Below are positions 16,260-25,783 of a stretch of DNA of 64,000 nucleotides, piece after piece (position 1 is the first letter of the stretch; each line of letters opens with the position of its first letter). A model generated the notes under the pieces. The model ran no database searches. It saw only the letters and a program-made list of their open reading frames with translations, and was not told the DNA's origin. This stretch comes from Cytophagales bacterium (lineage in GTDB: Bacteria > Bacteroidota > Bacteroidia > Cytophagales > Bernardetiaceae), in NCBI GenBank assembly GCA_004293815.1, contig RDZD01000019.1, positions 1 through 64,000 of the forward strand, written 5' to 3'. Position numbers and translations under genes: made by a program.

Positions 16260-18263
16260 TTATCTACCCATCAATTTACACTTGAATTCTACACGACGGT
16301 TAAGAGCCATGTTAGCATCATTTTTCTTACCATTAACCTCGTTAGGTACGGTAGGACGTGTTTCACCGAAACCAGCAGAGGCAAGTCTGTCAGCTGGAAT
16401 ACCTTTTTTAATCAGGTAATCATAAGCAGATTTCGCTCTGTTGTTTGAAAGATTGTTGTTGTAAGCATCACTACCACGGAAGTCAGTGTGAGCTTCGATG
16501 GTCATGTGCACCATTTTGTAATCAGTCAAGAACTTGTACACTTTGTCAAGCGTAGCTTTAGAAGCAGGCAAGAGATCCCACTTAGCAGTGTTGAAGTTCA
16601 AGTTGTCAAATGCGCAAAGAGTAGTGATATCGTAAAGTTTCACGATTTTATCACGTTTGTCACCATGCTTAGCGTTCACGAGATCGATAGTGTCCACAGC
16701 CTCTTCATAACGCTCAGCAGTTGCAGTTACGTTATATACCTGACCTGGATTAATGCGAGCGTAGTATTTGCCAGCACCCTTCTTCTCGAGTTCTACACTT
16801 GTGTTATCAGTACCTTTTACAGTTACTTGAGCATCTACAATAGCTTCAGTTACACCATCAATAGTTGTAATATTCACATCACAACCTTTCTTCACGAGCA
16901 AGCAGCGTTGGAAAGCGTTGGTGAGTGTTTCTTCGCTAGTATAATCCCAATAGAAAGTATATGGGAGATAATCTGGATGCTCAATATAAACTTTATATTT
17001 GTTGCCTTCAGTGATTACTGTAGAGAACTTGCCTGTTTTCTCGTCATTTTTGAAGTCATAGCTCAAAGTAGGACGAGTCTCATTAGTCAATTGAAGTGTA
17101 ACAGCAACAGGAACTTCTTTTCCTTTAACATACTCGATAGAGTCCAAAACAATGCCACGCACGTTCAACACTTTTTTAGGAGCGAAGTCTGGTGGAACGA
17201 GTGTCCAGTAAATATCGTGTGATGCATTCATGTCTGGGTTAAAGTACATGATGGTTGTTGGACCGTCCATTGGCGGAATGCAAGGATACAAATCAGCAGA
17301 AAGATGATTTGCAAAATCAGCCGCTTTAGGATCTGACCATTTTGTGCCACCGTCTTCGAGACGTGACATAAAGATGTCAAAATCACGTGCATCTACTCTG
17401 ATATTTCCTTTAGCACCACCGCGCATAGAAGAGAAGTAGTAAGTTTCACCGTCTGCCAACACGCGACCGCCTTTGTCACAATCTTTGTTGATAGGATCTG
17501 GGAGTTCTTCAGCAGCACCCCATGAACCGTCCATTTGTTTTTTACTTACCATCATTTTGTAGCAGAAAACTGGACCTACTTTGTCAGATGATCCTTTTTT
17601 CTCACCACCTTCTGTGGTTGTTTCTGTTGCAGCTGCATCATCGCCAGAGCCAGCAGCTTTGCGACGCATGAAGTAGAGACGTTGGCCGTCAGCAGAGATT
17701 GAAGGAAAACCTTCATAGTCGCTTGTGTTTACTGCACCTTCGAGACTCTTAGGCTCACTCCAGTCTCCATCTACGCTTTCACGAGTAGAATAGTAGAGAT
17801 CCATGCTGCCTTTGCTATCGTCAAAGTTACCTGAAAATAGCAACATTTTGCTGTCGTAGCTAAACCACGGACCAGCTACAACGGCGGTGTCGCCGGCTTT
17901 GCCATTAATTGCACTGATAGCTTCTGGCTTACCCCATTTGCCATTGCCAAGTTTTTGCACTTGGTAAAGACGGTAGGAGTTCCATTTTTTGCCATCACGG
18001 GCATTGGTTTGGAAAATGAGGGTTTTGCCATCTGTGCTTACAGCAGGGGCGTACTCATCGTACAGCAACGTGTTGATAATAGGATCCATTCTGTAACGCT
18101 TAGGATCCATGCGCTGCTCCCACTTACTGCCTTCAGCCCCTTTGCCCTTGTCGTTGGATGACGTGGAGGCCGCATCCTGAGCTTGCAGAGCTTGTCCTCC
18201 GCAGAAGAACAGTGCAAGCAAAAGGCCTACGTAACTGAAAGATTTTCTCATAGGTGTTTTCAA
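16260..18263 (-). CDS. OmpA family protein with beta-propeller and CRD domains (PorE-like)
   Basis: An exported 667-residue envelope protein. After a signal peptide (cleavage near LQAQ, residue 29) come PD40/WD40-like propeller repeats to about residue 350, with blocks such as YAPAVSTDGKTLIF, PWFSYDSKMLLFSGN and FPSISADGQRLYFMRR. A carboxypeptidase-regulatory-like segment (NVRGIVLDS onward) and a further beta domain follow. The C-terminal OmpA domain (about 545-667) keeps the peptidoglycan-binding signature (EAHTDFRGSDAYNNNLSNNRA). This is the domain order of T9SS component PorE minus its TPR part. The middle of the propeller carries a low-complexity Thr/Gly insert. Transcribed alone from an excellent promoter. 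Confidence 0.93.
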   Translation of the reverse strand: MKTPMRKSFSYVGLLLALFFCGGQALQAQDAASTSSNDKGKGAEGSKWEQRMDPKRYRMDPIINTLLYDEYAPAVSTDGKTLIFQTNARDGKKWNSYRLYQVQKLGNGKWGKPEAISAINGKAGDTAVVAGPWFSYDSKMLLFSGNFDDSKGSMDLYYSTRESVDGDWSEPKSLEGAVNTSDYEGFPSISADGQRLYFMRRKAAGSGDDAAATETTTEGGEKKGSSDKVGPVFCYKMMVSKKQMDGSWGAAEELPDPINKDCDKGGRVLADGETYYFSSMRGGAKGNIRVDARDFDIFMSRLEDGGTKWSDPKAADFANHLSADLYPCIPPMDGPTTIMYFNPDMNASHDIYWTLVPPDFAPKKVLNVRGIVLDSIEYVKGKEVPVAVTLQLTNETRPTLSYDFKNDEKTGKFSTVITEGNKYKVYIEHPDYLPYTFYWDYTSEETLTNAFQRCLLVKKGCDVNITTIDGVTEAIVDAQVTVKGTDNTSVELEKKGAGKYYARINPGQVYNVTATAERYEEAVDTIDLVNAKHGDKRDKIVKLYDITTLCAFDNLNFNTAKWDLLPASKATLDKVYKFLTDYKMVHMTIEAHTDFRGSDAYNNNLSNNRAKSAYDYLIKKGIPADRLASAGFGETRPTVPNEVNGKKNDANMALNRRVEFKCKLMGR

Positions 18264-18313
18264 TTATTAATTTTAAATGATGCAATTGAGGTTAAGTTGT
18301 TCTGCTTTAACGG

Positions 18314-18344
18314 CAAAAATACGTCAAAAAAGTGTTTTGCCAAA
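18314..18344 (-). promoter_or_regulatory. bipartite promoter of ompA-like gene
   Basis: Minus-strand TTTG (18341-18344), 19-nt spacer, then TATTTTTG (18314-18321). The predicted start point near 18307 leaves a 44-nt leader to the ATG at 18263. Confidence 0.65.
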
Positions 18345-18493
18345 TTTATTTGACAATTCTTCATGCCAAAATGTGCATTTGTCTTGATTATCAATGTTAT
18401 AAAATTTTAAAAAAATTACAACACCTGTTACCAATACAATTTTAGCGAAGCAATCTTGCGAAAGCAGAGCCACATCAAAACACTATTTTGGCG

Positions 18494-18501
18494 CAAAGTT
18501 A
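18494..18501 (-). promoter_or_regulatory. possible distal promoter element of ompA-like gene
   Basis: Minus-strand TAACTTTG followed by CGCC is a good -7 element 230 nt upstream of the OmpA start. No -33 TTTG at the right distance was found. Confidence 0.4.
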
Positions 18502-18667
18502 GCAGATTATCTTTTGATACGTATTTTATTACAGTAAATTTTTTAAAAATTTACTAAAAATTATAGAGACTTCTCTCTAAGAGTATTTTGTAATCAAATT
18601 TTTGGCCAAAAAATTTAAAGAGCAATAAAAATTCGCTCAGAGCAAGCATTGAGATCTGAAGAACGCA

Positions 18668-18698
18668 AAGAGGCTGCTCAGGTTATGAGCAGCCTCTT
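18668..18698 (-). terminator. hairpin after T9SS cargo gene
   Basis: A perfect 13-bp stem (18668-18680 with 18686-18698) with a 5-nt loop starts 27 nt beyond the stop codon of the 1279-aa protein. There is no T tract on the minus strand, so it may protect the mRNA 3' end as much as terminate. Confidence 0.7.
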
Positions 18699-18725
18699 GA
18701 GGGCACTTGATGAGAAGACTAGTTT

Positions 18726-21700
18726 TTAGTTTTTCTCGATCTTTACAGTGCGTTTTTGGTTGTTATTGGTTATGCTAATGAAGTACATACCTGTGGCCAA
18801 ATTGCTGATATTCAGCTCATGGGTGCGGGTATTACTCAAATCAATGTTGGTACTGAGAAGTTTTACACCCAACACATTATGCAGCTCTACAAAGGCTTGT
18901 GTACTGGTAGCATCAACATTGATACCTGAAAAGTCTAATGTAATCATACCATCTGTAGGTATCGGATACACTTTAATTTCAGCCAGGTTACCTATTTCAC
19001 TGCGATCCAATTTGATTTCAGCATTTACGATTTTACTCATAGTGCTAACATCGTTGTTAATCTGTCTCACTCTGTAGTAGTACACTTTGTTAGCCACCAC
19101 TTGTTTGTCATCATAGAGATAGCTGTTGCTAGAGCCGCCTTTGGCATCCACTCTTCCGATGAATGAAAAGTTTACACCATCCTCCGAGCGCAGTACCTCA
19201 AAGCCTTTGCTTGGTGTTTCGTTAGCAGTGCCCCAACGTACAGCAATGCTAGATTGCAGTGGCTCTGCTTTGATAAAGAGGAAGTCTACTGGCAAAATAA
19301 CAACATTATTGCTTTGGGCTATACTGAAGTCAGAGAAGCCTGTCATGCCGCCTCTAACCACATCAGTTATGGCTCCACTAATACAGAAGCCTGTAGGAAT
19401 TTGCCATGCGAAAGACGAGTTAGTGCGTTTCTGCACAGTTGCTGATGTACCGCAAGCGTTGCTATAATCCATAGGACGAAGTGTGGTCATGTAGGTACCA
19501 TCGCCAGTAACTTGTGTGCCTATGCCGTTAAAGGCGTTGATTGTCCAGAAACCATTGTTCAAGCCGTTGCAAACATTCCAGTTGGCTCCACAAATGCCTG
19601 TTTGACCAGTAGGCGCAGGGGCTGTGTGTGAAGTAAAATAGCCTAAGAGGTTATTGATGGTGGTAGGAGCTGCTGGATTGAAGGTGATATTAGCAAACTG
19701 ATAAGAAAGCTGAGGGGTAGGACAAGTCCAAGTTTTAGAGCGAATGAGTGCGCTGCCAGTGCCTTCTTGAAAGTCATACTCTGCCACCAAAGAGCTAGGT
19801 GCAAGATTTGAACAATCAAAAGGACGACAAATATCAGAAACTATTTGACCACCTGCACGCGCCACATTCCAGATGCGGAAGTTATCAATACGACCATCGA
19901 TACTGACACCGTTATGTTGACCAATGACACGGGTTACAGGATTGGTATTGAGAGCCACAGTGTATGTAGCTGCTAATGAACCGTCGTAATAAAGCATAGC
20001 AGTTGTCCCGTCGTAAACAAGTGCGTAGTGATGCCAAGCGTTCAAGCTTCCGGGCAAGGTGACATCCAAGTCTGAGCCCCAGAACTGCATACGCCAAACG
20101 TCATTTGTCGTGGTGGTACGTAATGAGAAGTCTTCGCGGGTATTGGTTGTGCCAAACTGGAAGAGTCCTCCGTTGTTGAAGCTGCGCACAAAAGCCCAAC
20201 ACTCAATTGTACGAGGGTTTGCACCAGAAATAGCTACAACAGCAGGCATATCTACGCGGTCGTTTGAACCATCAAAATCAAGTGTGGTTGTGTTGCCTAT
20301 GCCAGCACAGTAGTTGTTGGTGTTCCAATCTGTGGCAGGATCCATATTTACGAGCGTGCCGTTTCTACCAGCTACGGGGTTTTGAACAGGCGGTAAAGAG
20401 TTGGCTAAGCCTACAGGGAAATCGTAGCTACCAGAAGGATTCAAATGGCGGCGTATTCTGCCTGCCATGAATCGGTTGGCAGCATGACCTGATACAGAAG
20501 CTGAAGAAGGGTTTCTAACAACCAGTTCGCGGTCATTTTTGGTTACAAACATGCCGTTTTGGAAGGTGAAAGTGCCTGTAGGGCTTACCACCATGTTTCT
20601 GGCACTTGTGTTGTCTACAATTAAGAATGGCCAGTAGCTATCGCTAGTGTTAGGTGTGGTGTTGTTAAGAATAACGTGTTGGAACTCGCCAGAACCTGTG
20701 TTAGCCATGGCGTATTCCTGAGGCATAGTGCCGCCAAATTCAATAGTAGAGTTTATGTTATTGACAAGAGAGCCGTTGTGAACAAAGTCACCACAAATTC
20801 TAAGTTTGCCTAGGGTAGCAACACGCATAGTCGCGGTATTCAACAGGCTTAAGTTACGGCAAGCTGCTGTGTTGGTTGTAATGGTTGGATAGCGTATTAC
20901 ACCACCAGGAATAACAACGTCTATACCACAATCAGGCAGAGCAGTTGCGTTACACGGCTTACTCCAGTTATTAATATTGGTCCAGACTGTATCTTGATAG
21001 CCTTGCCATACATACTCGAACGTGCCCACACAGACAGTGTCACGGAGTATGCAACCGCCTAAGTCTACCTGTACCCAATATTGACCCCAAACACTCACAG
21101 TTGTAGACTGTGTAGTTGCGCCATTGCTCCAAAGATAAGATACGCCAGCAGAAGTACCTGCATCAAGTGTGACGGTGCCACCATAATTGATGTTAATATC
21201 TGGGCCAATATTTACGGCATTGAAGTTTGAGAAATACCCATAGCGACAGCCAGAAGTTGCACCGCCATTGATGACCCCCATGCTAAACAAACCTTCTGTG
21301 TTTTCTACGTTACTGGCCACACCTGTAGCCACATCAGCTGTTGTGAACGTTATTTGGGCAGACATATAGCCAGGTAAGCTCGGGATAGATGCAAACATTG
21401 CTGGAGTAATCTTAGTAGCATCATCGTTCAACCTAAAAGCATCTTCGTTGCCAGCCTTACAGATAAGTGTCATACCAAAGTGCTCATCAGAAGAGCGCAC
21501 AAAGAATACACGTCTTGAACCAGTACAGTCGAAAGGCGGTAATAAAGCAGCACCAGTTTCGCAACCATAACCAGAAAAGTGCATGGCATAACTAGGTTTA
21601 CTCGTACTCAGATAAGTTCGGACACTGGACACTGGTATCGTTAAAGTATAAGACTGGCCAGCATTTATTGTCGCCACAACAGGACCACCATTAATGCGCA

Positions 21701-22565
21701 CCTCAGTACCATTTTGGGTAGCAGTTACATAAACCTTTTCGTCATTTCCAGCAGAGCTGCCCACGCTCAAAAAGCCTCTAACTATTAAATAATCTTTGCC
21801 TACAATGTTTGTCGGCACGAGTTGGTCGCCTGCCAAATCATAACAACCATCTAAGCCGCTGTGGAGAGAATCATGGGCTAGAGTGACCGCTACGGGCTTG
21901 TCGGAGGTAATTAAAGTACCTGCTGCAATATCTGCACCGTTCGGTTGTTCATGCGAAAGAGAATAGGTTTGACCACGATTAAGCGTGATACTGAATGGTA
22001 CACCAGCGACACGAATAGTAGCTCCTCCGAATACAATGTTTTTTGAAGGGGTAATCGTAACATTCGTATTATCTTCTGTTGCCACTACTAAAGCCATAGT
22101 GTGCCCCATAGGCGATAGCCCTGTGCTATGATTCCATGCTGTTTGAAAAGGCATGTAGAATCTATTTCCTAGGGAGTTGCGGCCTTTCAGAGCGAAGATA
22201 TCAGTATTGTTGGTACGTGCCACCTCATAATAACAAGTAATATCTCCTGTAGATTCAACCAAGATACCTGTGTTAGCCACCACATTGTGAGCAGTTTCTA
22301 CCATAGCCAAGCGAGGAGTGAGGTCTACGGTGGAAGAGGTATTGGCAGGCAAAGACAGAGAAATTGGCACAAAACCTGCATTGGCTGGCTGACTAATGGT
22401 AACCGTAGCAGCCGTAGTACCTGAAGCCACACGCAAGTAGATGGGAGAGTCTCCATGACCTGAGGTTATCTCGGGGGCGGCAAACCAAAACTTTCTATCG
22501 GTTTGAGCCTGCGCAGCCAAAGAAAAACCTAGAACTAGAACAAATAGGGTAAAAATGTTTCTCAT
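18726..22565 (-). CDS. T9SS-secreted protein with IgGFc-binding-like and LamG domains
   Basis: A very large (1279 aa) secreted adhesin-like protein. The signal peptide is clear (MRNIFTLFVLVLGFSLAAQAQ). The first 450 residues match the IgGFc-binding N-terminal family (TDRKFWFAAPE, then DNTNVTITPSK, GQTYSLSH, GSRRVFFVRSSDEHFG). A PKD-like strand pattern (GTSAGVSYLWSNGATTQS) follows, then a repeat-free beta region and a LamG/concanavalin-type fold around 790-930 (FDGSNDRVDMPA, RTIECWAFVRS, WHHYALVYDGTTAMLYYDG). A fibronectin-like stretch (SKGFEVLRSEDGVNF) leads to the C-terminal type A sorting domain (IKVYPIPTDGMITLDF, ATGMYFISITNNNQKRTVKIEKN). It should be exported through the outer membrane by T9SS and anchored or released. 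Single gene. Confidence 0.9.
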   Translation of the reverse strand: MRNIFTLFVLVLGFSLAAQAQTDRKFWFAAPEITSGHGDSPIYLRVASGTTAATVTISQPANAGFVPISLSLPANTSSTVDLTPRLAMVETAHNVVANTGILVESTGDITCYYEVARTNNTDIFALKGRNSLGNRFYMPFQTAWNHSTGLSPMGHTMALVVATEDNTNVTITPSKNIVFGGATIRVAGVPFSITLNRGQTYSLSHEQPNGADIAAGTLITSDKPVAVTLAHDSLHSGLDGCYDLAGDQLVPTNIVGKDYLIVRGFLSVGSSAGNDEKVYVTATQNGTEVRINGGPVVATINAGQSYTLTIPVSSVRTYLSTSKPSYAMHFSGYGCETGAALLPPFDCTGSRRVFFVRSSDEHFGMTLICKAGNEDAFRLNDDATKITPAMFASIPSLPGYMSAQITFTTADVATGVASNVENTEGLFSMGVINGGATSGCRYGYFSNFNAVNIGPDININYGGTVTLDAGTSAGVSYLWSNGATTQSTTVSVWGQYWVQVDLGGCILRDTVCVGTFEYVWQGYQDTVWTNINNWSKPCNATALPDCGIDVVIPGGVIRYPTITTNTAACRNLSLLNTATMRVATLGKLRICGDFVHNGSLVNNINSTIEFGGTMPQEYAMANTGSGEFQHVILNNTTPNTSDSYWPFLIVDNTSARNMVVSPTGTFTFQNGMFVTKNDRELVVRNPSSASVSGHAANRFMAGRIRRHLNPSGSYDFPVGLANSLPPVQNPVAGRNGTLVNMDPATDWNTNNYCAGIGNTTTLDFDGSNDRVDMPAVVAISGANPRTIECWAFVRSFNNGGLFQFGTTNTREDFSLRTTTTNDVWRMQFWGSDLDVTLPGSLNAWHHYALVYDGTTAMLYYDGSLAATYTVALNTNPVTRVIGQHNGVSIDGRIDNFRIWNVARAGGQIVSDICRPFDCSNLAPSSLVAEYDFQEGTGSALIRSKTWTCPTPQLSYQFANITFNPAAPTTINNLLGYFTSHTAPAPTGQTGICGANWNVCNGLNNGFWTINAFNGIGTQVTGDGTYMTTLRPMDYSNACGTSATVQKRTNSSFAWQIPTGFCISGAITDVVRGGMTGFSDFSIAQSNNVVILPVDFLFIKAEPLQSSIAVRWGTANETPSKGFEVLRSEDGVNFSFIGRVDAKGGSSNSYLYDDKQVVANKVYYYRVRQINNDVSTMSKIVNAEIKLDRSEIGNLAEIKVYPIPTDGMITLDFSGINVDATSTQAFVELHNVLGVKLLSTNIDLSNTRTHELNISNLATGMYFISITNNNQKRTVKIEKN

Positions 22566-23142
22566 ATTGTTATTTTTTTAAAATAATTGAGTTGCTTTTG
22601 CTTGATTAGGGTTGCTTATGCTTCTTAAAATATTCAACGCAAAACTCATACAAATGTTCCATTATTTACCACAAATAATGTTTTTGCAATATAAAGATAT
22701 TAGAAAAGTACCATTAACTAAATATTAATAGAACAGAAATTGTTGAGATAATGGCATAGGTTAGCCACGCTGCGTAAAGTTTTAGTCTAAAACTTTACGC
22801 AAACACTAAAGTACATATAGACAAGATGAACCAGGCATGCTGATTTTTTTCAACTGCTCAACACTTTTGCAATTAGTGGATAGAATCTTTAACCGAATCT
22901 ACAAAAAGCAGCTCTAGTAAATACGATAGAGCTTAAGTAGATGTATTCAGTTCTTATTGCTCGCAAATCATTTTTACAAGGCAACATCACGGCAAGGACA
23001 CATAACACATTTTTTATATTGCCCTCTTTTTAGGACAGCCGTTAGCTATAAAAATGACGTATTGGGGTTCTACTTTGCTAAATAACTTAAGCGTGAACTC
23101 AAGAGAGAGCGATCGGAGGCTTGTATCTAAGAATATATCCTT
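22566..23142. other. 577-nt intergenic region with a 31-bp palindrome
   Basis: No coding frame or RNA gene is evident. It should contain the promoter of the 1279-aa gene near its left end, though I did not find a clear consensus. The only strong structure is the inverted repeat at 22771-22801. Confidence 0.5.
22771..22801. repeat. perfect inverted repeat, 15-bp arms
   Basis: Arms 22771-22785 and 22787-22801 are exactly complementary around one central T. The near-zero spacer and position about 200 nt upstream of the cargo gene and 340 nt downstream of the 62-aa gene fit either a dimeric regulator site or an mRNA-end hairpin. Confidence 0.65.
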
Positions 23143-23331
23143 TCAAGCTCCTTGTCTATGGCTTCCAGACGTGGCAAGTATAGCAGGATCGTCTGGGGTA
23201 TTATTATCGTACTTTTGACGATAAATACCTCTCAAAAATAGCTTGCTTTCTATTAGCTTGACCACGAGCTGGTCGCCATTGGCATATTTTTGAATCAGTT
23301 CTTCTATTTGGTTGTGTATGTGACCTTTCAT
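23143..23331 (-). CDS. small hypothetical protein (62 aa)
   Basis: A 62-residue soluble protein, not recognised. The first 50 residues form a plausible helical unit (HNQIEELIQKYANGDQLVVKLIESKLFLRGI) followed by a loop NNTPDDPAI. A consensus -7 element sits 32 nt upstream of its ATG with a leader of about 25 nt, supporting real expression. The isolated setting between long non-coding stretches and the small size leave the function open; a regulator or modulator is a guess. Confidence 0.6.
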   Translation of the reverse strand: MKGHIHNQIEELIQKYANGDQLVVKLIESKLFLRGIYRQKYDNNTPDDPAILATSGSHRQGA

Positions 23332-23362
23332 GTTAGTTATGATTAAAAAGTGTGACTAGGAA

Positions 23363-23370
23363 CAAAGTTA
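23363..23370 (-). promoter_or_regulatory. -7 promoter element of the 62-aa gene
   Basis: Minus-strand TAACTTTG followed by TTCC; start point predicted near 23356, 25 nt from the ATG at 23331. No -33 TTTG seen. Confidence 0.5.
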
Positions 23371-23535
23371 ATGAAACAAAATTATATTTCTACTTTCAAT
23401 ATAGCATTTTTGCTAAAAAATTTTACGTTAAATAACACAAAATAGTTGCTTCTTTTCACGAGAGTCTGCTTTCGTTTTACAAAAGCCTGCTTTTTTTTAC
23501 GAACGGTATATGGATTTAAACAAAGCCAACTATAC

Positions 23536-25104
23536 TTAGGCGTAAAGCGCGGCAATCATTTCGGCTACGCGCTCGCCGTCCATGGCCGCTGAGGCAATGC
23601 CACCCGCGTAGCCTGCACCTTCACCACAAGGAAACAAACGTTTGATTTGCACGTGTTCACGCGTGTCGGGCAATCTAGGTATCTTGACTGGCGATGAGGT
23701 GCGACTCTCCACGCCCAATATTTGTCCATGATCAGAAGCAAAGCCTTTCATCTTCTTATCAAATGCCTTGAAGCCTTCTCGCAAACGCAGGGCTATAGAA
23801 GGCGGAAGCACGGCATGTAGATCTACCGACACCAAACCTGGCTGATAGGAGCTGTCTAACAAACTTTTGGAAACTTTTTTCTGCACAAAATCAGAAATGA
23901 GTTGTGTTGGAGCTGCCTGTGTGCCACCTGCCGCTACGCAAGCAGCCCTTTCCAGCTTTTGTTGATAGTACATGGCAGCTAGCGGACCGTGTTGCGCCAT
24001 TTCCTGCCAATCTTCTGGTTCTATGGCCACAACTATACCAGAGTTGGCATACTTTGAGTTGCGTTTGGAAGGGGACATGCCATTGACGACTATCTCACCT
24101 TGGGCTGTGGCTGCTGGCACAATAAAACCGCCTGGACACATACAAAACGAAAATACCCCACGCTCAACTTTCTGAAAAGGTACTTGCGTGACCAAACTGT
24201 AAGAAGCCGCAGGAAGATAAGGGCTTCTGATAGCACAATGATAACGCGCTTGGTCTATAAATTGCTGAGCATGTTCTGCACGCACACCCAAAGCAAAAGG
24301 CTTGGCCTCGATGTAGATATTTTTTTGATGCAAAAGTTCGAATACATCGCGTGCAGAGTGTCCTGTAGCCAATAAAACCGCAACACCTTCCACCTCCGCC
24401 CCATTAGCAAGCTTGACCGCCTTTATCTCATTGCTCTTGATGACAAAATCTGTTACAAGCGCGTTGAAATGTACTTCACCACCCGCATTGAGTATACTGC
24501 TCCGCATTTCGGCCAGAATACGGGGCAGTTTGTTAGTACCAATGTGAGGGTGGTTGTCGGTCAGGATATTTTCCGATGCACCGTGTGCTACAAATATCTC
24601 AAGAATTCGTCGCCAGTCGCCGCGTTTTTGTGAACGGGTATAAAGCTTTCCATCTGAGAAAGTGCCTGCGCCGCCCTCGCCAAAACAAAAGTTCGAGTTA
24701 GGATTGACCAAATGGCGTCGGCTGATGTTGGCAATGTCAGAGGTTCGCTGTTTGACATCTTTACCGCGCTCTAGTAGAATAGGTTTAAGCCCAAGTTCTA
24801 TCAAACGCAAGGCTGCAAACATACCCGCAGGGCCAGCTCCCACTACCACCACAGGCTTAGCGTATTGGACATCAGGGTATTGGCGTTGATAAGAAATTTG
24901 AGAAATAGGAGGAGTTTCGTTTATGTACACAGCCACACGTATATGCACGCGTACATCACGGGAGCGCGCATCTATGGCGTGACGAAGCAGTTTTACACTA
25001 AAATCTACTTCACTGATATTCAGGGTTTTGAGTATAAATTCTTTGAGAGCCGAAGGCTCATAAGCTATATGCGGCGCAACCGTGAAGTCTTCTTGTATAA
25101 CCAT
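23536..25104 (-). CDS. NAD(P)/FAD-dependent oxidoreductase (COG2509 family)
   Basis: A 522-residue flavoprotein of the uncharacterised FAD-dependent dehydrogenase family COG2509. The dinucleotide-binding motif is VVVGAGPAGMFAALRL near residue 86, followed by the family block GEGGAGTFSDGKLYTR. A second nucleotide-associated stretch (AVLLATGHSARDVFELL) lies mid-protein, and the C-terminus ends with FAD-contacting GEGAGYAGGIASAAMDG. The substrate is unknown for the family. It begins 36 nt downstream of the oxidase subunit III gene on the same strand and likely shares its transcript, though a functional tie to respiration is not established. Confidence 0.9.
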   Translation of the reverse strand: MVIQEDFTVAPHIAYEPSALKEFILKTLNISEVDFSVKLLRHAIDARSRDVRVHIRVAVYINETPPISQISYQRQYPDVQYAKPVVVVGAGPAGMFAALRLIELGLKPILLERGKDVKQRTSDIANISRRHLVNPNSNFCFGEGGAGTFSDGKLYTRSQKRGDWRRILEIFVAHGASENILTDNHPHIGTNKLPRILAEMRSSILNAGGEVHFNALVTDFVIKSNEIKAVKLANGAEVEGVAVLLATGHSARDVFELLHQKNIYIEAKPFALGVRAEHAQQFIDQARYHCAIRSPYLPAASYSLVTQVPFQKVERGVFSFCMCPGGFIVPAATAQGEIVVNGMSPSKRNSKYANSGIVVAIEPEDWQEMAQHGPLAAMYYQQKLERAACVAAGGTQAAPTQLISDFVQKKVSKSLLDSSYQPGLVSVDLHAVLPPSIALRLREGFKAFDKKMKGFASDHGQILGVESRTSSPVKIPRLPDTREHVQIKRLFPCGEGAGYAGGIASAAMDGERVAEMIAALYA

Positions 25105-25140
25105 ACGAAAAACAAGGCTACAAAGAGCCGTATTGGGGGC

Positions 25141-25749
25141 TTAGCGAAGCATGCTCAAAAAGACAAAAAGATAAACCCAGATAGCATCTACAAAATGCCA
25201 GTAAATACTTGCCATCTTGATGGTAATCATATTGCGTTTATGAATTCGCCACTGAAAAGCCTTGATTAAAGCAATCATCAAAACCACAATCCCCCCCACA
25301 ATATGTAGACCGTGAAAGCCCGTAAAGACATAAACAAAGGATCCCGATGGGTTGCTGCTAGACCCTGCAAAAAAAATACCATCTGCCACAAGCTGCTTCC
25401 AACCCTGAAACTGTAAGTATAAAAACTGACAGCCCAAAATGATGGTTACAATCAAGCTAGCACGCATCAATAACAATTCATCGCGCTTGGCTGCCACCTG
25501 AGCGGCTATCATACTTAAGCTAGACAACACAATAACCAGTGTACTCCAATAGAAAACACTCGGCAAATCAAAGGCTATCCATTTGCCGTCGCCACGACGC
25601 ACAATGTAGGCACTTGTAAGAGCTGCAAAAGTCATCAGAATACTGCCCAAACCCACTATCAATGCAAATACTTTGGCTTGTTCGCTAAGTCCCTTTTCGT
25701 GAGCTTCGGAACTAGATACAGTCAAAATGTTGCTTTCTACTGCTTTCAT
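25141..25749 (-). CDS. cytochrome c oxidase subunit III (heme-copper oxidase)
   Basis: A 202-residue, five-helix inner-membrane subunit III of a heme-copper terminal oxidase. Characteristic features are AALTSAYIVRRG in the first helix, a long GSFVYVFTGFHGLHIVGG (the conserved FHGLHV/I motif) and the last helix SIYWHFVDAIWVYLFV with the WHFVD signature. The length suggests the shorter, CyoC-like form without the first two helices. No subunit I, II or assembly genes are next to it, which is unusual: in many Bacteroidota subunit III lies in a ctaB/cox cluster. Its promoter is just upstream and the flavoprotein gene follows. Confidence 0.93.
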   Translation of the reverse strand: MKAVESNILTVSSSEAHEKGLSEQAKVFALIVGLGSILMTFAALTSAYIVRRGDGKWIAFDLPSVFYWSTLVIVLSSLSMIAAQVAAKRDELLLMRASLIVTIILGCQFLYLQFQGWKQLVADGIFFAGSSSNPSGSFVYVFTGFHGLHIVGGIVVLMIALIKAFQWRIHKRNMITIKMASIYWHFVDAIWVYLFVFLSMLR

Positions 25750-25775
25750 TTGAATGGTTGTCTTAATTTGAGGTG

Positions 25776-25783
25776 CAAATTTA
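25776..25783 (-). promoter_or_regulatory. -7 promoter element of oxidase subunit III
   Basis: Minus-strand TAAATTTG followed by CACC; predicted start near 25769 leaves a 20-nt leader to the ATG at 25749. No -33 TTTG at normal spacing. Confidence 0.5.

Larger units (their letters stand above)
18264..18725. other. intergenic region upstream of ompA-like gene
   Basis: About 460 nt without a coding frame. It holds at least two minus-strand promoter candidates for the OmpA gene (18314-18344 and 18494-18501) and, at its far end, the hairpin that follows the large T9SS cargo gene. The rest is AT-rich with no repeat that I could see. Confidence 0.55.

Noticed and set aside
16488-17222. 244-codon open frame on the plus strand inside the OmpA gene
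   Set aside because: It lies antisense to a secure gene with clear domains and has no family resemblance; it is a shadow frame.
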